64,000 nt of DNA. Source: G963664115 sp965216035. GTDB taxonomy: Bacteria > Acidobacteriota > Terriglobia > 20CM-2-55-15. The position numbers and the translations under genes were made by a program. Below are positions 1 to 7,965 of this stretch, piece by piece (within the stretch, counting starts at the first letter, position 1; the number at the start of each line of letters is the position of its first letter). The notes beneath the pieces were generated by a model. That model searched no databases. It saw only the letters and a list, made by a program, of their open reading frames with translations, and was not told the DNA's origin. The stretch is from contig CBDCFM010000020.1 of assembly GCA_965216035.1 (NCBI GenBank), positions 434,001-498,000 on the forward strand, written 5' to 3'.

Positions 1-750
1 GACGTATGAAAATCTTTCGATGCTTTGCGATATGTCTCGAAGGTCTTCCGATTTAAGGCTGTGTTTCTCGATCCAGAGTCGATACAGGCTGCGTTGGTCT
101 TCAATCGCCAGTTGCCCCGTCATCGCGGCCAGAAACGCATGCTTGAGGCCGCGGCGGCCCAACTTCCGGACGTCCTCGGTGAGACGCGACCAGCGGTCTC
201 GGATGGGGCGCTCCTCGAGCAGGCGCGGTGCGTTCCAGACCGCGGCAACAGGTTCGATGGTGTCTGCGGGAAGTCGAGTCTGCAATATCAGCACGACATC
301 TTGTCCCGCCCAACGCCGGAGATCGATCGAAACCTTTCGCCAGCCCTCGGCTGTGATCGGGATTTTTTCCTTGAAGAGTGTTCGTTTCGCGCCTTTATCC
401 TCCAGCGCTACACCGAACTCCACCTCCGTCGGGCCCTTGGACGGAGGCGGCCTCTCCGATCCCGAAAGGAAACCCGTACGCGTCACAAAACGCGGACGCG
501 CACCAAGACTCACCTGGAAGGACAAACGCGCATCTGGAGGCGAAAGTATTCCATATTCTCGAGGCGTCCCCGGAATAGGAACCGTGCGGACGGACCCCTT
601 GAACCGGGAAAGCGCTGTGGCATTCCCGGCGATTTCGGGCTCGGCGATTTCGGGCCCGGCGGTTTCAAGCAATCCCGTCAGGGACAGCTGATCGTAGGCG
701 AGACGTTCGTATATTGTTTTCCAGGCCGCGGCGACGGTTATGATCTTCAG
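1..750 (-). CDS. GT2-family glycosyltransferase, N-terminal part (runs off the window)
   Basis: The minus strand is open from the rmlD stop codon to the window edge. The last visible residues (WIEKHSL ... SIERFSYV) look like the stretch that precedes the catalytic domain of family 2 glycosyltransferases. Before it lies a probable beta-sandwich of about 150 residues (..FKEKIPITAEGWRKVSIDL..WAG..), of the kind fused to polysaccharide glycosyltransferases. The catalytic domain is outside the window. The start is uncertain: there is no ATG, GTG or TTG close to the rmlD stop. I used CTG at 750, which has AGGA eight bases upstream; TTG at 672 is the first conventional start. The rmlD neighbour suggests O-antigen or exopolysaccharide assembly. 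Confidence 0.72.
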   Translation of the reverse strand, partial: MKIITVAAAWKTIYERLAYDQLSLTGLLETAGPEIAEPEIAGNATALSRFKGSVRTVPIPGTPREYGILSPPDARLSFQVSLGARPRFVTRTGFLSGSERPPPSKGPTEVEFGVALEDKGAKRTLFKEKIPITAEGWRKVSIDLRRWAGQDVVLILQTRLPADTIEPVAAVWNAPRLLEERPIRDRWSRLTEDVRKLGRRGLKHAFLAAMTGQLAIEDQRSLYRLWIEKHSLKSEDLRDISQSIERFSYV

Positions 751-780
751 ATTAGAAATCCTTGCGATCCGCTCGCACCC

Positions 781-1689
781 CTATTCGACGCGACTCTTGG
801 AGTGAACGTGGATCCCCTCGGCGTCGACGCCAGTGGAACCGTGCTTTTCCAGAAGGTAATCGGCCAACCCGTTTCTCCAGAGCCGCATCCTGTTGAGACC
901 CAATGCGTTCAGGCGGGCGTTGTCCAGGACGGAGTACGCCGGGCGGCGAGCCGGTGTCCTGTAAACGCTCCGGTCAATCGGTTCAAGTTGCGCATCCAGA
1001 CCACTTAACTCAAAGATCGCCCGCGCAAATTCATGCCAAGAACAACTTCCCTCAGCAGTACAGTGAAATAGCCCATGTTGACCCGCCTCAAGCAGGAGGG
1101 CCACTTGCTCGGCCAAATCGGCGGTCGAGGTGGGCGTTACAACCTGATCATCGACTACTCGAATTTCTTCCCCGGCCTTTGCTTTCCGGAGCATCGTTTC
1201 GACGAAGTTACCCCCCTTCCCCGAACTACCCGCCGTCCCATACAAACCACAGGTTCGAATCACGATGTGTTTCTCGCACTCGGAACGGACGAAATTCTCC
1301 CCCGCCAACTTGGAGTTTCCATAGACGGAGATCGGGCGAGGGATGGCGTCTTCCGAGTACGGCCGAACAGAAATCCCATCGAATACATAGTCTGAGCTGA
1401 TGTGGACGAGCCGTGCCTCGAGTTCTTCAGCGAGACGGGCAATGTGGAAAACCGCAATCGCGTTGACGCCAAATGCCTCTTCGGCATGAGATTCGCAGAG
1501 GTCGACTTCGTGAAAAGCAGTCGTGTTGACAATAACATCGGGCCTTGAAGTGAAGAGGCGCTCGCGCGCGGCCCTACGATCGGTAACGTTAAAATCGGAC
1601 CGCGTAAACCCGACGACTTCGTGGCCCGAGAGCACACGCTTCAAGTCGAACGCGAGCTGGCCATTCGCTCCGAGCAGCGCAATTTTCAT
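781..1689 (-). CDS. rfbD: dTDP-4-dehydrorhamnose reductase
   Basis: 302 residues, the usual length of RmlD/RfbD, the last enzyme of dTDP-L-rhamnose synthesis, which reduces dTDP-4-keto-rhamnose with NAD(P)H in the cytoplasm. The N-terminal Rossmann motif GANGQL is at residues 7-12. The family motif SSDYVFDG (98-105; usually STDYVFDG) and the catalytic Tyr123-x3-Lys127 pair (YGNSK) are present. ATG at 1689 is 21 nt downstream of the epimerase gene, and a glycosyltransferase follows, so the three genes look co-transcribed in a surface-polysaccharide cluster. rfbA, rfbB and rfbC are not in the window. Confidence 0.93.
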   Translation of the reverse strand: MKIALLGANGQLAFDLKRVLSGHEVVGFTRSDFNVTDRRAARERLFTSRPDVIVNTTAFHEVDLCESHAEEAFGVNAIAVFHIARLAEELEARLVHISSDYVFDGISVRPYSEDAIPRPISVYGNSKLAGENFVRSECEKHIVIRTCGLYGTAGSSGKGGNFVETMLRKAKAGEEIRVVDDQVVTPTSTADLAEQVALLLEAGQHGLFHCTAEGSCSWHEFARAIFELSGLDAQLEPIDRSVYRTPARRPAYSVLDNARLNALGLNRMRLWRNGLADYLLEKHGSTGVDAEGIHVHSKSRVE

Positions 1690-1710
1690 AGCGGAAAGAG
1701 AGTGAATCCG

Positions 1711-2742
1711 TTAGTCACACGCGAAGACCGACCCCACCCGACGCAGCGTCTTTTCCATTCGGTCGAGATGAGTCATCCATTGGATATTGTAGTAGACGGG
1801 GTTCATGAAATCATTTTTCGAATGGGATTCGATCCGTCGGACCATGTTCAAGACCGAGTCCTTAACCGACGAACGCGCGCGGAAACCCAGGCGGGTCTCG
1901 ATCTTGGCCGTCGAGACCCGGTAACTGCGCCCCTTTAGAGGTGCATAGTCGACCACGATCTCTACGTCCTCCAACTCCGATAGCGCTTCCTTGACCCAAT
2001 GCGCCAGTTCCAGAACCCGGTAGTTTCGGAAGGACACATTGAATGTCTCACCGTGCACCTTGTCTTCCGGGGCCTCAACCCCGCAGATGTGGGCTTCGGC
2101 CACATCGAAGACATCGACAAGGGGCCGCCACATTTCGCCGCCACCGAAAACCGTAAGACGTCTCTTCGATAGAGCATCTTTAACAAACGTATTCACGACA
2201 AGGTCATACCGCATCCTGGGACTGTAACCAAACACCGTGCCCTGGCGAAAAATCACGGGACAGAACGACTCGTCGGCCAGGCGAAGCAGGATCCTCTCAG
2301 CATCGTAGTTGGAGACGGCGTAAGCCGCTCTGGGAGAAACGTCCGCCGTTTCATCGAGAAGGACGTCATCGGCAAACAGGCCACGATCATAGACAGAGCA
2401 CGTGGACGCGAAAGTGAATCGCCGCACACCCGCTCGCTTGGAGAGTTTTGCCAGTCGCTCAGTCGCAATTGTGTTGATTTCGTAGTTCGCTCGGGGATTG
2501 TATTCCGCAGTCGGATCGTTCGATAGCCCCGCCAGATGGATCACGGAGTCGATCCCGGAGAACACTTCCGGGTCGATTGAACGGATGTCACCTTCGATGA
2601 CTTCGATTCTATCCCGGAATTCGAACAGAGGATCTTCGCCAAAGAAAAGTCTGTCGAACACCCGAACTGCTTCGCCCCGATTAAGCAACTCCCGCACCAG
2701 GACGCAGCCGATATATCCCGCACCACCGGTAACCAGAATCAT
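1711..2742 (-). CDS. NAD-dependent epimerase/dehydratase with altered catalytic triad
   Basis: Extended short-chain dehydrogenase of 343 residues, probably acting on a nucleotide sugar. The NAD-binding motif GGAGYIG is at residues 6-12 and the Ser/Thr of the active site is in the STCSVY stretch near 113-118. The catalytic tyrosine is Tyr141, but the YxxxK motif reads YAVSN, with Asn145 instead of lysine; the codon is AAC on the coding strand. The rest of the fold is intact (FRQGTVFGYS, RPLVDVFDVAEA). The start at 2742 puts the Rossmann strand at the N-terminus; a GTG/ATG start further upstream would add ten unlike residues. It leads the rmlD/glycosyltransferase cluster. Substrate is unknown. 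Confidence 0.85.
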   Translation of the reverse strand: MILVTGGAGYIGCVLVRELLNRGEAVRVFDRLFFGEDPLFEFRDRIEVIEGDIRSIDPEVFSGIDSVIHLAGLSNDPTAEYNPRANYEINTIATERLAKLSKRAGVRRFTFASTCSVYDRGLFADDVLLDETADVSPRAAYAVSNYDAERILLRLADESFCPVIFRQGTVFGYSPRMRYDLVVNTFVKDALSKRRLTVFGGGEMWRPLVDVFDVAEAHICGVEAPEDKVHGETFNVSFRNYRVLELAHWVKEALSELEDVEIVVDYAPLKGRSYRVSTAKIETRLGFRARSSVKDSVLNMVRRIESHSKNDFMNPVYYNIQWMTHLDRMEKTLRRVGSVFACD

Positions 2743-3133
2743 GCTGAAGTACCTTTCACAACGGAAACGCAATCGCCAGGCACCGTTTCAAAGCCACTGA
2801 TAATACCATCGTTGTCGCCGCATAGCCCATCGAGTATGTTAAAAGTGGACGCCCTTAGCAGCCCGTGGTGAAAGTCGGCGGAGCAAGTTTCCCTTTTTGA
2901 TCCGATCGTCCAACTAGACTGACGCCTCGGCTACGGCATCGTTGTCAACCTGGAGCGAGGAGGGCTGGGGGCTCTTCCCAGTATGCGCCCAGGTTCCGAT
3001 TGTCCTGTAGGACCCCGTCATCATTGGTGTTCAAAGGGCGCCGGTCATTCGGTCAGGATGAAGGAATCAACGACCGCGCGTATCTTTTACGAGTATTCGG
3101 CTTTCACCACGGCCTTTCAGGGGTGTACGTTTC
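2743..3133. other. Intergenic region between divergent genes, no gene seen
   Basis: About 390 bp between the leftward polysaccharide genes and the rightward yqaA-like gene. It should hold both promoters, but I see no convincing -35/-10 pair, hairpin terminator, RNA gene or conserved small ORF. Confidence 0.5.
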
Positions 3134-3736
3134 ATGTTGACTCGGCTGACCTCCTGGATTCGACGACTGTATGATTGGGTAATCGGCTGGGCCCATAGCC
3201 CGTACAGCCAATGGGCCCTCTTTGGGATCGCGCTTGCGGAATCGTCCTTCTTTCCCATACCGCCCGATATTCTTCTCATCGCCCTCGGCGTCAGCCTCCC
3301 ACTGCGAGCCCTTCGCTACGCCGTTATCTGTACCGTGGGGTCGGTCGTGGGAGGCATTTTCGGCTATTGGATCGGCCACGAATTCTTCGGGATCATCGGC
3401 GAGCCGATAGTCCGGTTTTACGCCGCTGAAGACCAATATCTCAGGGTTCAGGAACTATATCGTCGGTATGATGCCTTCGCCGTGGCGGTGGCGGGTCTCA
3501 CACCCATTCCATACAAGGTCGCAACGATCACAGCCGGATTTTTTGACGTCAACTTCGGACGTTTCGTGCTAGCGTCCGCTCTGAGCCGATCCCTTCGCTT
3601 TTTGGTGATTGGGGGCCTGATTCGGGTCTTTGGGGCGCCAATCCGTGCATTTATCGAAAAATATTTTGAGATTTTAACGATAATATTTCTTATCCTATTG
3701 GTCGCTGGATTCGTTGTGATCCGACTATTTTTTTAA
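3134..3736 (+). CDS. YqaA/DedA-family membrane protein (SNARE-associated domain)
   Basis: 200-residue integral membrane protein of the DedA/YqaA superfamily. Recognisable parts are the re-entrant E-x-SFFPIPPD stretch near residues 36-45, the following hydrophobic helices with G-x3-GYWIGHEFFG, the loop Arg-Tyr..TPIPYKVATITAG, and a C-terminal membrane helix ending in FVVIRLFF. Members are linked to membrane homeostasis, polyprenyl-phosphate or lipid flipping, and resistance to some metal oxyanions; the exact role here is unknown. The gene is followed after 20 bp by the selenocysteine peroxiredoxin, so it may be the first gene of that operon. Confidence 0.85.
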   Translation: MLTRLTSWIRRLYDWVIGWAHSPYSQWALFGIALAESSFFPIPPDILLIALGVSLPLRALRYAVICTVGSVVGGIFGYWIGHEFFGIIGEPIVRFYAAEDQYLRVQELYRRYDAFAVAVAGLTPIPYKVATITAGFFDVNFGRFVLASALSRSLRFLVIGGLIRVFGAPIRAFIEKYFEILTIIFLILLVAGFVVIRLFF

Positions 3737-3756
3737 ATTAAGAAGAGGAGAATTGA

Positions 3757-4236
3757 ATGCCCAACCCAACCAACGAGTTGAAGGTCGGCGATGAAGCGCC
3801 GGACTTCACTCTCCCATCGCACCTCGACTCTGAGGTGACTTTGTCCAGCTTCAGGGGCAAGAAGAACGTGGCCCTAGCGTTTTACCCAGTCGCGTTCACA
3901 CCCGTATGAACGCTGCAGATACCGGCGTATGAGGAAGACATTTCCGAATTCGACCGACTAGATACCCAGGTTCTGGGTATTAGCATCGACTCTCCCTATT
4001 CCAATAAGGCGTGGGCCGCATCATTGGGTGGAATTTCCTACCCTCTGTTGAGCGATTTCTGGCCACACGGAATGGTTGCATTGAAATATAACGTCCTTCG
4101 AAAGGAAGGCATTACCGAGCGCGCGATCTTCATAGTCGATAAGGAAGGCATCCTGCGATACATCGACGTTCACGATATCGGCGATCAACCCAAGAATTCT
4201 GTTCTCTTCGAAGAACTGAAGAAGGTCGCGGGTTAA
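3757..4236 (+). CDS. AhpE-like 1-Cys peroxiredoxin selenoprotein (Sec51 encoded by TGA 3907-3909)
   Basis: Reading TGA at 3907-3909 as selenocysteine gives one 159-residue peroxiredoxin. The family motif PxxxTxxC appears as P44-VAF-T48-PV-U51, with Sec exactly at the peroxidatic position. On either side the protein is normal: GDEAPDFTLPS (11-21), VLGISIDSP, WAASLGG, LLSDFWPHG and the conserved Arg of ERAIFIVDKEG. No other cysteine is present, so it would be a one-Sec enzyme needing an external thiol or selenol for recycling. It should reduce H2O2 or organic peroxides in the cytoplasm. The ATG at 3757 has AGAGGAG six bases upstream. The yqaA-like gene precedes and a second selenoprotein gene follows after 18 nt. 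A plain pseudogene is unlikely, because the frame is clean apart from this codon. Confidence 0.9.
3933..3945 (+). promoter_or_regulatory. Candidate bacterial SECIS hairpin of the peroxiredoxin gene
   Basis: GGAA (3933-3936) pairs with TTCC (3942-3945) around the loop GACAT, whose first base is G. Tandem G-A mismatches and an A-T/T-A pair could lengthen the stem outward. The loop begins 28 nt after the TGA, within the usual range for bacterial SECIS elements, which lie inside the coding region and bind SelB. The stem is short, so this is a candidate only. Confidence 0.4.
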
Positions 4237-4254
4237 GAAATCCATCTGGCATGG

Positions 4255-4968
4255 GTGGCAAAACCGCCCGTGCCAGCCTCCGTGATGCCTATTCAGATTG
4301 CCAGAGCGTGTATTCCCTATACGCCTTTCAAACGTGACCTCAGTAGTGCGCGGGTTGCACTGGTGACGACTGCCGGTGTCTATGCGGAGGGAATGGAGCC
4401 ATTCACGGAAAACGATTTAAGCTTCAGGAAGATTCCGGGGGACGTAGACACGCGAGAGCTTCGGGTTGTTGCCGGGCACTACGACCCCGCGTCCGCTCGA
4501 GCCGATATCAACTGCGTGTTTCCAGTGGATCGGCTGAGAGATCTCATTTCACGCGGTGTCATGGGGAAGATATCCGACTTCCATATATCGATGGGACTGA
4601 CGACCCAGTTGAGGAAACTCAAGGAAGATGTCAGCTGGACTCTCGCCGAAGAGGTCGCCCGGCTGCGCCCTGACCTGGTGCTTCTGACCGGTGGCTGACC
4701 GCTCTGCCATCGGACGGTCGTCACGATTCAACGGGCCATTGAGTGCCTGGGTATCGCTTCAGTTCTGATTACGGTCTCGCCCGAAGAGTCCGAACAGGCC
4801 GGCCCGTCCCGAGCACTCTACCCCAAACCGTTTGCTCCAGGTCAGTCGCTCGGTCTCCCGCACAAAACTGAACTCCAGCGCCGAATCCTTCAGGATGCGC
4901 TGGATCTTTTGAACAACCCCCGAGAACCCGGAACCCTCGTTACAAAAGAGTACCCGACTACAGCGTAA
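4255..4968 (+). CDS. GrdB-like selenoprotein (glycine/sarcosine/betaine reductase B family; Sec148 encoded by TGA 4696-4698)
   Basis: The frame is open from GTG 4255 to TAA 4966-4968 except for TGA at 4696-4698. Read as Sec it gives 237 residues with LLTGG-U148-PL-C151-H, a UxxC redox pair. The N-terminal part (VALVTTAGVY, DVDTRELRVVAGHYD, DINCVFPVDRL) and the part after the TGA (LGIASVLITVSPE, ALYPKPFAPGQSLG) both resemble the glycine/betaine/sarcosine reductase selenoprotein B family. No GrdA, GrdC or thioredoxin gene is nearby, so a Stickland-type reductase is unlikely; a redox role with the adjacent Sec-peroxiredoxin is an inference. ATG 4285 is an alternative start. The 3' end overlaps the convergent zinc-ribbon gene by 11 bp. 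Confidence 0.87.
4696..4720 (+). promoter_or_regulatory. Hairpin at the Sec codon of the GrdB-like gene
   Basis: TGACCG (4696-4701, which includes the TGA) can pair with CGGTCG (4715-4720): six pairs including one G-T, with a 13-nt loop. In formate dehydrogenase mRNA the UGA also lies at the base of the SECIS hairpin, but the loop here is large and lacks a clear G near its start. Weak candidate. Confidence 0.25.
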
Positions 4969-5230
4969 TGACGGATTGGACGCTGGTTATCTCGATCCGC
5001 TTGCCGCATCGCGGCGTAACACATCGAACCGTGTCGTCAATGCGTACCATATAGTCCCGGGCTGCCTTGAAGCGGGCGCGATCCTCCTCACCGGCATGCC
5101 GCGGCAGCGATTTCTTCTTCGAGCGCACCCGCCAGCGAATCTTGTATTCGTTTGATTGCCGACAGGACGGGCAGTCTAACTTGTGAGTCTTGACTTCGTC
5201 CTTTTCCGAATAGAAATCTCGTTCTTCCAC
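4958..5230 (-). CDS. Small zinc-ribbon protein, unknown function
   Basis: About 90 residues from GTG 5230. Two cysteine pairs, LDCPSCRQ and CVTPRCGKRIEI, frame a basic region (IRWRVRSKKKSLPR), as in a treble-clef or zinc-ribbon fold. No specific family was recognised. The frame stays open upstream to 5323, but that part crosses a 10-bp tandem repeat and looks non-coding, so I chose the GTG. Its last 11 bases overlap the end of the convergent GrdB-like selenoprotein gene. Confidence 0.55.
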   Translation of the reverse strand: MEERDFYSEKDEVKTHKLDCPSCRQSNEYKIRWRVRSKKKSLPRHAGEEDRARFKAARDYMVRIDDTVRCVTPRCGKRIEITSVQSVITL

Positions 5231-5255
5231 GTGAGTTAAGTCTCGTGTTTGATTT

Positions 5256-5285
5256 GGCTTGACCTGGCTTGACCCGGCTTGACCC
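5256..5285. repeat. Three tandem copies of a 10-bp unit
   Basis: GGCTTGACCT (5256-5265), GGCTTGACCC (5266-5275) and GGCTTGACCC (5276-5285) lie head to tail just upstream of the zinc-ribbon gene start. They could be operator repeats or a simple expansion; nothing in the sequence decides this. Confidence 0.7.
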
Positions 5286-5351
5286 GGGTGCTCGCCCGCG
5301 CGCGCGATCGAGGGCCACATCAACGTATTTCAATAAATGATCCACCTTATC

Positions 5352-5753
5352 TTACATGCTATGTCCAATAATGGCAGTCGCGGTTACGAGTACGACCGCC
5401 AGAAATTCAATCCAGAGCCACGCAGTTCGAAACGCTTCTTCTGGAGATTCCACCCGTGCTTCCGCTGAATAACGCAGGAACGCCAAGCTCACAAGAACGA
5501 TCACGGTGAGAGTCCCGAACCCGGCATGCCCTGTAACCGTCCCGCCGCTGCCAACACCGCTCATACCTGCCAGACTGAAACCGGTTGCCGCAGCCACGAC
5601 CGCCGCCAGGGTGGCGAATCGTGTAAGGCTTGACGCTATTCCATATAGCCTGGGGGTCCGAGAATAGAAGCCGCGGGCATCATAAATGAACGCCGCAAAC
5701 GTCAACGCAATAGGGAAGTGGACGATAAGCGTATGGAGTTGAACACCAATCAT
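5352..5753 (-). CDS. DUF2231-like small membrane protein
   Basis: 133 residues with four predicted membrane helices. The N-terminus MIGVQLHTLIVHFPIAL carries the H-x3-VHFPIAL pattern of DUF2231-type proteins, often associated with heme or redox membrane functions. The ATG at 5753 is directly preceded by AGGAAAA; a longer frame to 5852 adds an unlike polar extension and is less likely. Function unknown. Confidence 0.7.
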   Translation of the reverse strand: MIGVQLHTLIVHFPIALTFAAFIYDARGFYSRTPRLYGIASSLTRFATLAAVVAAATGFSLAGMSGVGSGGTVTGHAGFGTLTVIVLVSLAFLRYSAEARVESPEEAFRTAWLWIEFLAVVLVTATAIIGHSM

Positions 5754-5959
5754 TTTTCCTCGACCAAGACTGGCTGCCGGGGACTGAATCTTACAACGGA
5801 TGCGTCGAAGTGCGGACACGACTGCACTTTCTCCTACGCTGAGGGTACTCACGCTTGCCTGCGTTTAGAACCGTATTAACACTGAAAGAATCTCTTTGTA
5901 CTGTCGGGCAAAGAACACATTATTCTTTGGGTACTACTCAGCGGCCCGAGACTTCCGCT

Positions 5960-5988
5960 TTGCCCAATGCAGTGTGTGTCCCTATAAT
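5960..5988 (+). promoter_or_regulatory. Probable sigma-70-type promoter of ispG
   Basis: TTGCCC at 5960-5965 and a perfect TATAAT at 5983-5988 are separated by 17 bp. The expected transcription start, about seven bases after the -10 box, falls at or next to the ispG ATG at 5997, which predicts a leaderless mRNA. Confidence 0.55.
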
Positions 5989-5996
5989 CCCCGAAT

Positions 5997-7229
5997 ATGC
6001 CTGAACAGCTACGACGGCATTCGCTCACCGTAGACGTCGCCGGTGTTGGGGTGGGCGGCACCCACCCTATCGTCGTCCAATCAATGACGAACACCGACAC
6101 AAGCGATATCCGGGCGACTGTTCGACAAGTTGCGGCGCTTAGCGAAGCAGGGTCGGAACTGGTCCGGATAACCGTCAACACACGGGAATCGGCCGGGGCT
6201 GTAGCTGAAATCGTCGAGAGGCTCCGGGATCAGGGCATCCCCACGCCCATCGTTGGAGATTTCCACTACAATGGGCACATCCTGCTCCGTGAATTCCCCG
6301 AGTGTGCGGCGGCTCTGGCCAAATACCGGATCAACCCCGGCAACGTTGGAATAGGGAGTCGCCACGACGAAAACTTCGAAACCATTGTCGGTATAGCTCG
6401 AGACAACCAGAAAGCCGTACGCATCGGAGTCAACTGGGGTTCGCTGGACCAGAAACTCGTCACCCGCCTGATGGACGAAAACGCAAAACGGAGCGAACCC
6501 AGGAACGCCCGCGGCGTCGTACTCGAAGCGATGGTCACGAGTGCGCTTGAATCGGTCCAGCTTGCCGAATCATGTGGACTCGGTCGGGACAGAATCATAT
6601 TGAGCGCGAAGGTTTCCTCGGTCCCCGACCTGATCGATGTATACCGGGATCTGGCATCCAGGACGGACTGCCCGCTGCACCTGGGTTTGACCGAAGCCGG
6701 TATGGGACGGAGAGGCATCGTGACCAGCACAGCAGCACTTTCGGTCCTTCTCCTCGAAGGCATTGGAGATACGATACGTGTGAGCCTGACGCCTGACCCC
6801 GGCGGCGATCGTAGCGAAGAAGTCCGCGTCTGCCGCGACGTTCTCCAAAGCCTCGGCCTCGGTCACTTCTCACCCCAGGTGGCCGCCTGCCCGGGCTGTG
6901 GACGGACAACGAGTACTCTTTTTCAGAAAATGGCCCAGGACATCGAAAGGTATCTCGATGGCCAGATGCCGAAGTGGCGGGGGCTTTACACGGGGGTAGA
7001 GGAACTGCGTGTGGCTGTTATGGGCTGCGTGGTTAACGGGCCGGGCGAGTCAAAACACGCGGACATCGGGATTTCGCTCCCCGGCAACGGCGAGGAACCA
7101 AAAGCCCCCGTTTACGTCAATTCCAGACTGCATACGACCCTTCGTGGCGACACCATCGTCAGCGATTTCGTCGCCATCCTTGAAGAGTATGTCCGGACGC
7201 GGTACGGAAAGAAACCAGCTAAAAGTTAA
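5997..7229 (+). CDS. ispG: 4-hydroxy-3-methylbut-2-enyl diphosphate synthase
   Basis: 410 residues, the normal length of bacterial IspG/GcpE. This [4Fe-4S] enzyme of the non-mevalonate isoprenoid pathway converts MEcPP to HMBPP. The N-terminus shows PIVVQSMTNTDT and VRITVNT; the C-terminal cluster domain has ACPGCGR and CVVNGPGE, which supply the cluster cysteines and a conserved glutamate. The ATG at 5997 gives a standard N-terminus. No Shine-Dalgarno sequence is visible and a TATAAT box ends eight bases before the start, so the gene may be translated from a leaderless transcript. It stands alone; its neighbours are unrelated. Confidence 0.96.
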   Translation: MPEQLRRHSLTVDVAGVGVGGTHPIVVQSMTNTDTSDIRATVRQVAALSEAGSELVRITVNTRESAGAVAEIVERLRDQGIPTPIVGDFHYNGHILLREFPECAAALAKYRINPGNVGIGSRHDENFETIVGIARDNQKAVRIGVNWGSLDQKLVTRLMDENAKRSEPRNARGVVLEAMVTSALESVQLAESCGLGRDRIILSAKVSSVPDLIDVYRDLASRTDCPLHLGLTEAGMGRRGIVTSTAALSVLLLEGIGDTIRVSLTPDPGGDRSEEVRVCRDVLQSLGLGHFSPQVAACPGCGRTTSTLFQKMAQDIERYLDGQMPKWRGLYTGVEELRVAVMGCVVNGPGESKHADIGISLPGNGEEPKAPVYVNSRLHTTLRGDTIVSDFVAILEEYVRTRYGKKPAKS

Positions 7230-7402
7230 GTGCCATGAAGTATTGAAATCCCGCACTTCACTTTGGTCAGTGTGTAACCCTATTTGTGTGTCCTACGTCT
7301 AAATAGAAACCGGACCACCTCGCAGCTGGAGATTAAAAAGAGGTTAATTGTTTCCCTGAATTCTGTTAGATTTGCGGCAGCGAGTTGGAGGACTACAAAA
7401 CA

Positions 7403-7912
7403 ATGAAGATAAAGTGCGTCTTTGCTTGTCTTGCCCTGTTATTGGCTCTGAGCGTGAACGCATCGGCCCAGCTGATTGCAGGAACCCCAGAGGACATGCT
7501 GTATCAGCAGATAACGGAGGCCACCGATCTGGACCAGAAGATCGAACTATGCCTGCAGTTTGAGGCAGAATTCCCCGAGGCCAGCGTGCTGGGTGACGTT
7601 TACACGCTACTGATGGATGCCCACAATCAGAGAAACGAATCCGCTCAAACGATCGAATACGGCGAAAAGGCCATCGAAGTGAACGGGGAAAACGTCACTG
7701 CGCTGATGACAGTAGCTCGAACGCTGTCGGTAGCCCGTCAGCAACCGGCCAAGGCGGTGGCTTACGCGGAACGCGCTGTAACCACGATTGAGGGAATGAA
7801 GACCGGTGATATGCCACAGCAATTCACGCCGGAACAGTGGCAAACTTACCTCACGAGTCTCGAAGGCCCTGCACGAGACATCCTGAGCTACGCCAGAGCG
7901 GTCAGCCCATAG
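7403..7912 (+). CDS. Exported TPR-like protein of unknown function
   Basis: 169 residues. A signal peptide (MKIKCVFACLALLLALSVNASA) is followed by an alpha-helical mature part with tetratricopeptide-like spacing, for example LGDVYTLLMDAHNQ and AVAYAERAVTTIEG. TTG 7385 lies in frame upstream, but the ATG at 7403 has GGAGGA about ten bases before it and gives a clean signal sequence. No catalytic motif is seen. The gene converges with the dehydrogenase gene at 7966-8892. Confidence 0.7.
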   Translation: MKIKCVFACLALLLALSVNASAQLIAGTPEDMLYQQITEATDLDQKIELCLQFEAEFPEASVLGDVYTLLMDAHNQRNESAQTIEYGEKAIEVNGENVTALMTVARTLSVARQQPAKAVAYAERAVTTIEGMKTGDMPQQFTPEQWQTYLTSLEGPARDILSYARAVSP

Positions 7913-7965
7913 CACCCCCGCCGTGGTAAACGGATATTCGGGTGGGGAAGTGCCCGAGAGTGCTC

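Noticed and set aside
25..1008. Long plus-strand open frame at the window start
   Set aside because: It is antisense to the clear RmlD and glycosyltransferase frames and shows no domain of its own.
3907..3909. TGA in the peroxiredoxin taken as a pseudogene mutation
   Set aside because: Coding continues cleanly for over 100 codons after it and it falls exactly on the catalytic position; selD is also present.
3891..3928. Hairpin ACGCTG/CGGCGT directly after the peroxiredoxin TGA as SECIS
   Set aside because: Its loop is only about six bases after the TGA, too close for the usual bacterial arrangement.
7226..7256. Inverted repeat AAGTGC/GCACTT after ispG as a terminator
   Set aside because: The loop is long and no T-run follows.
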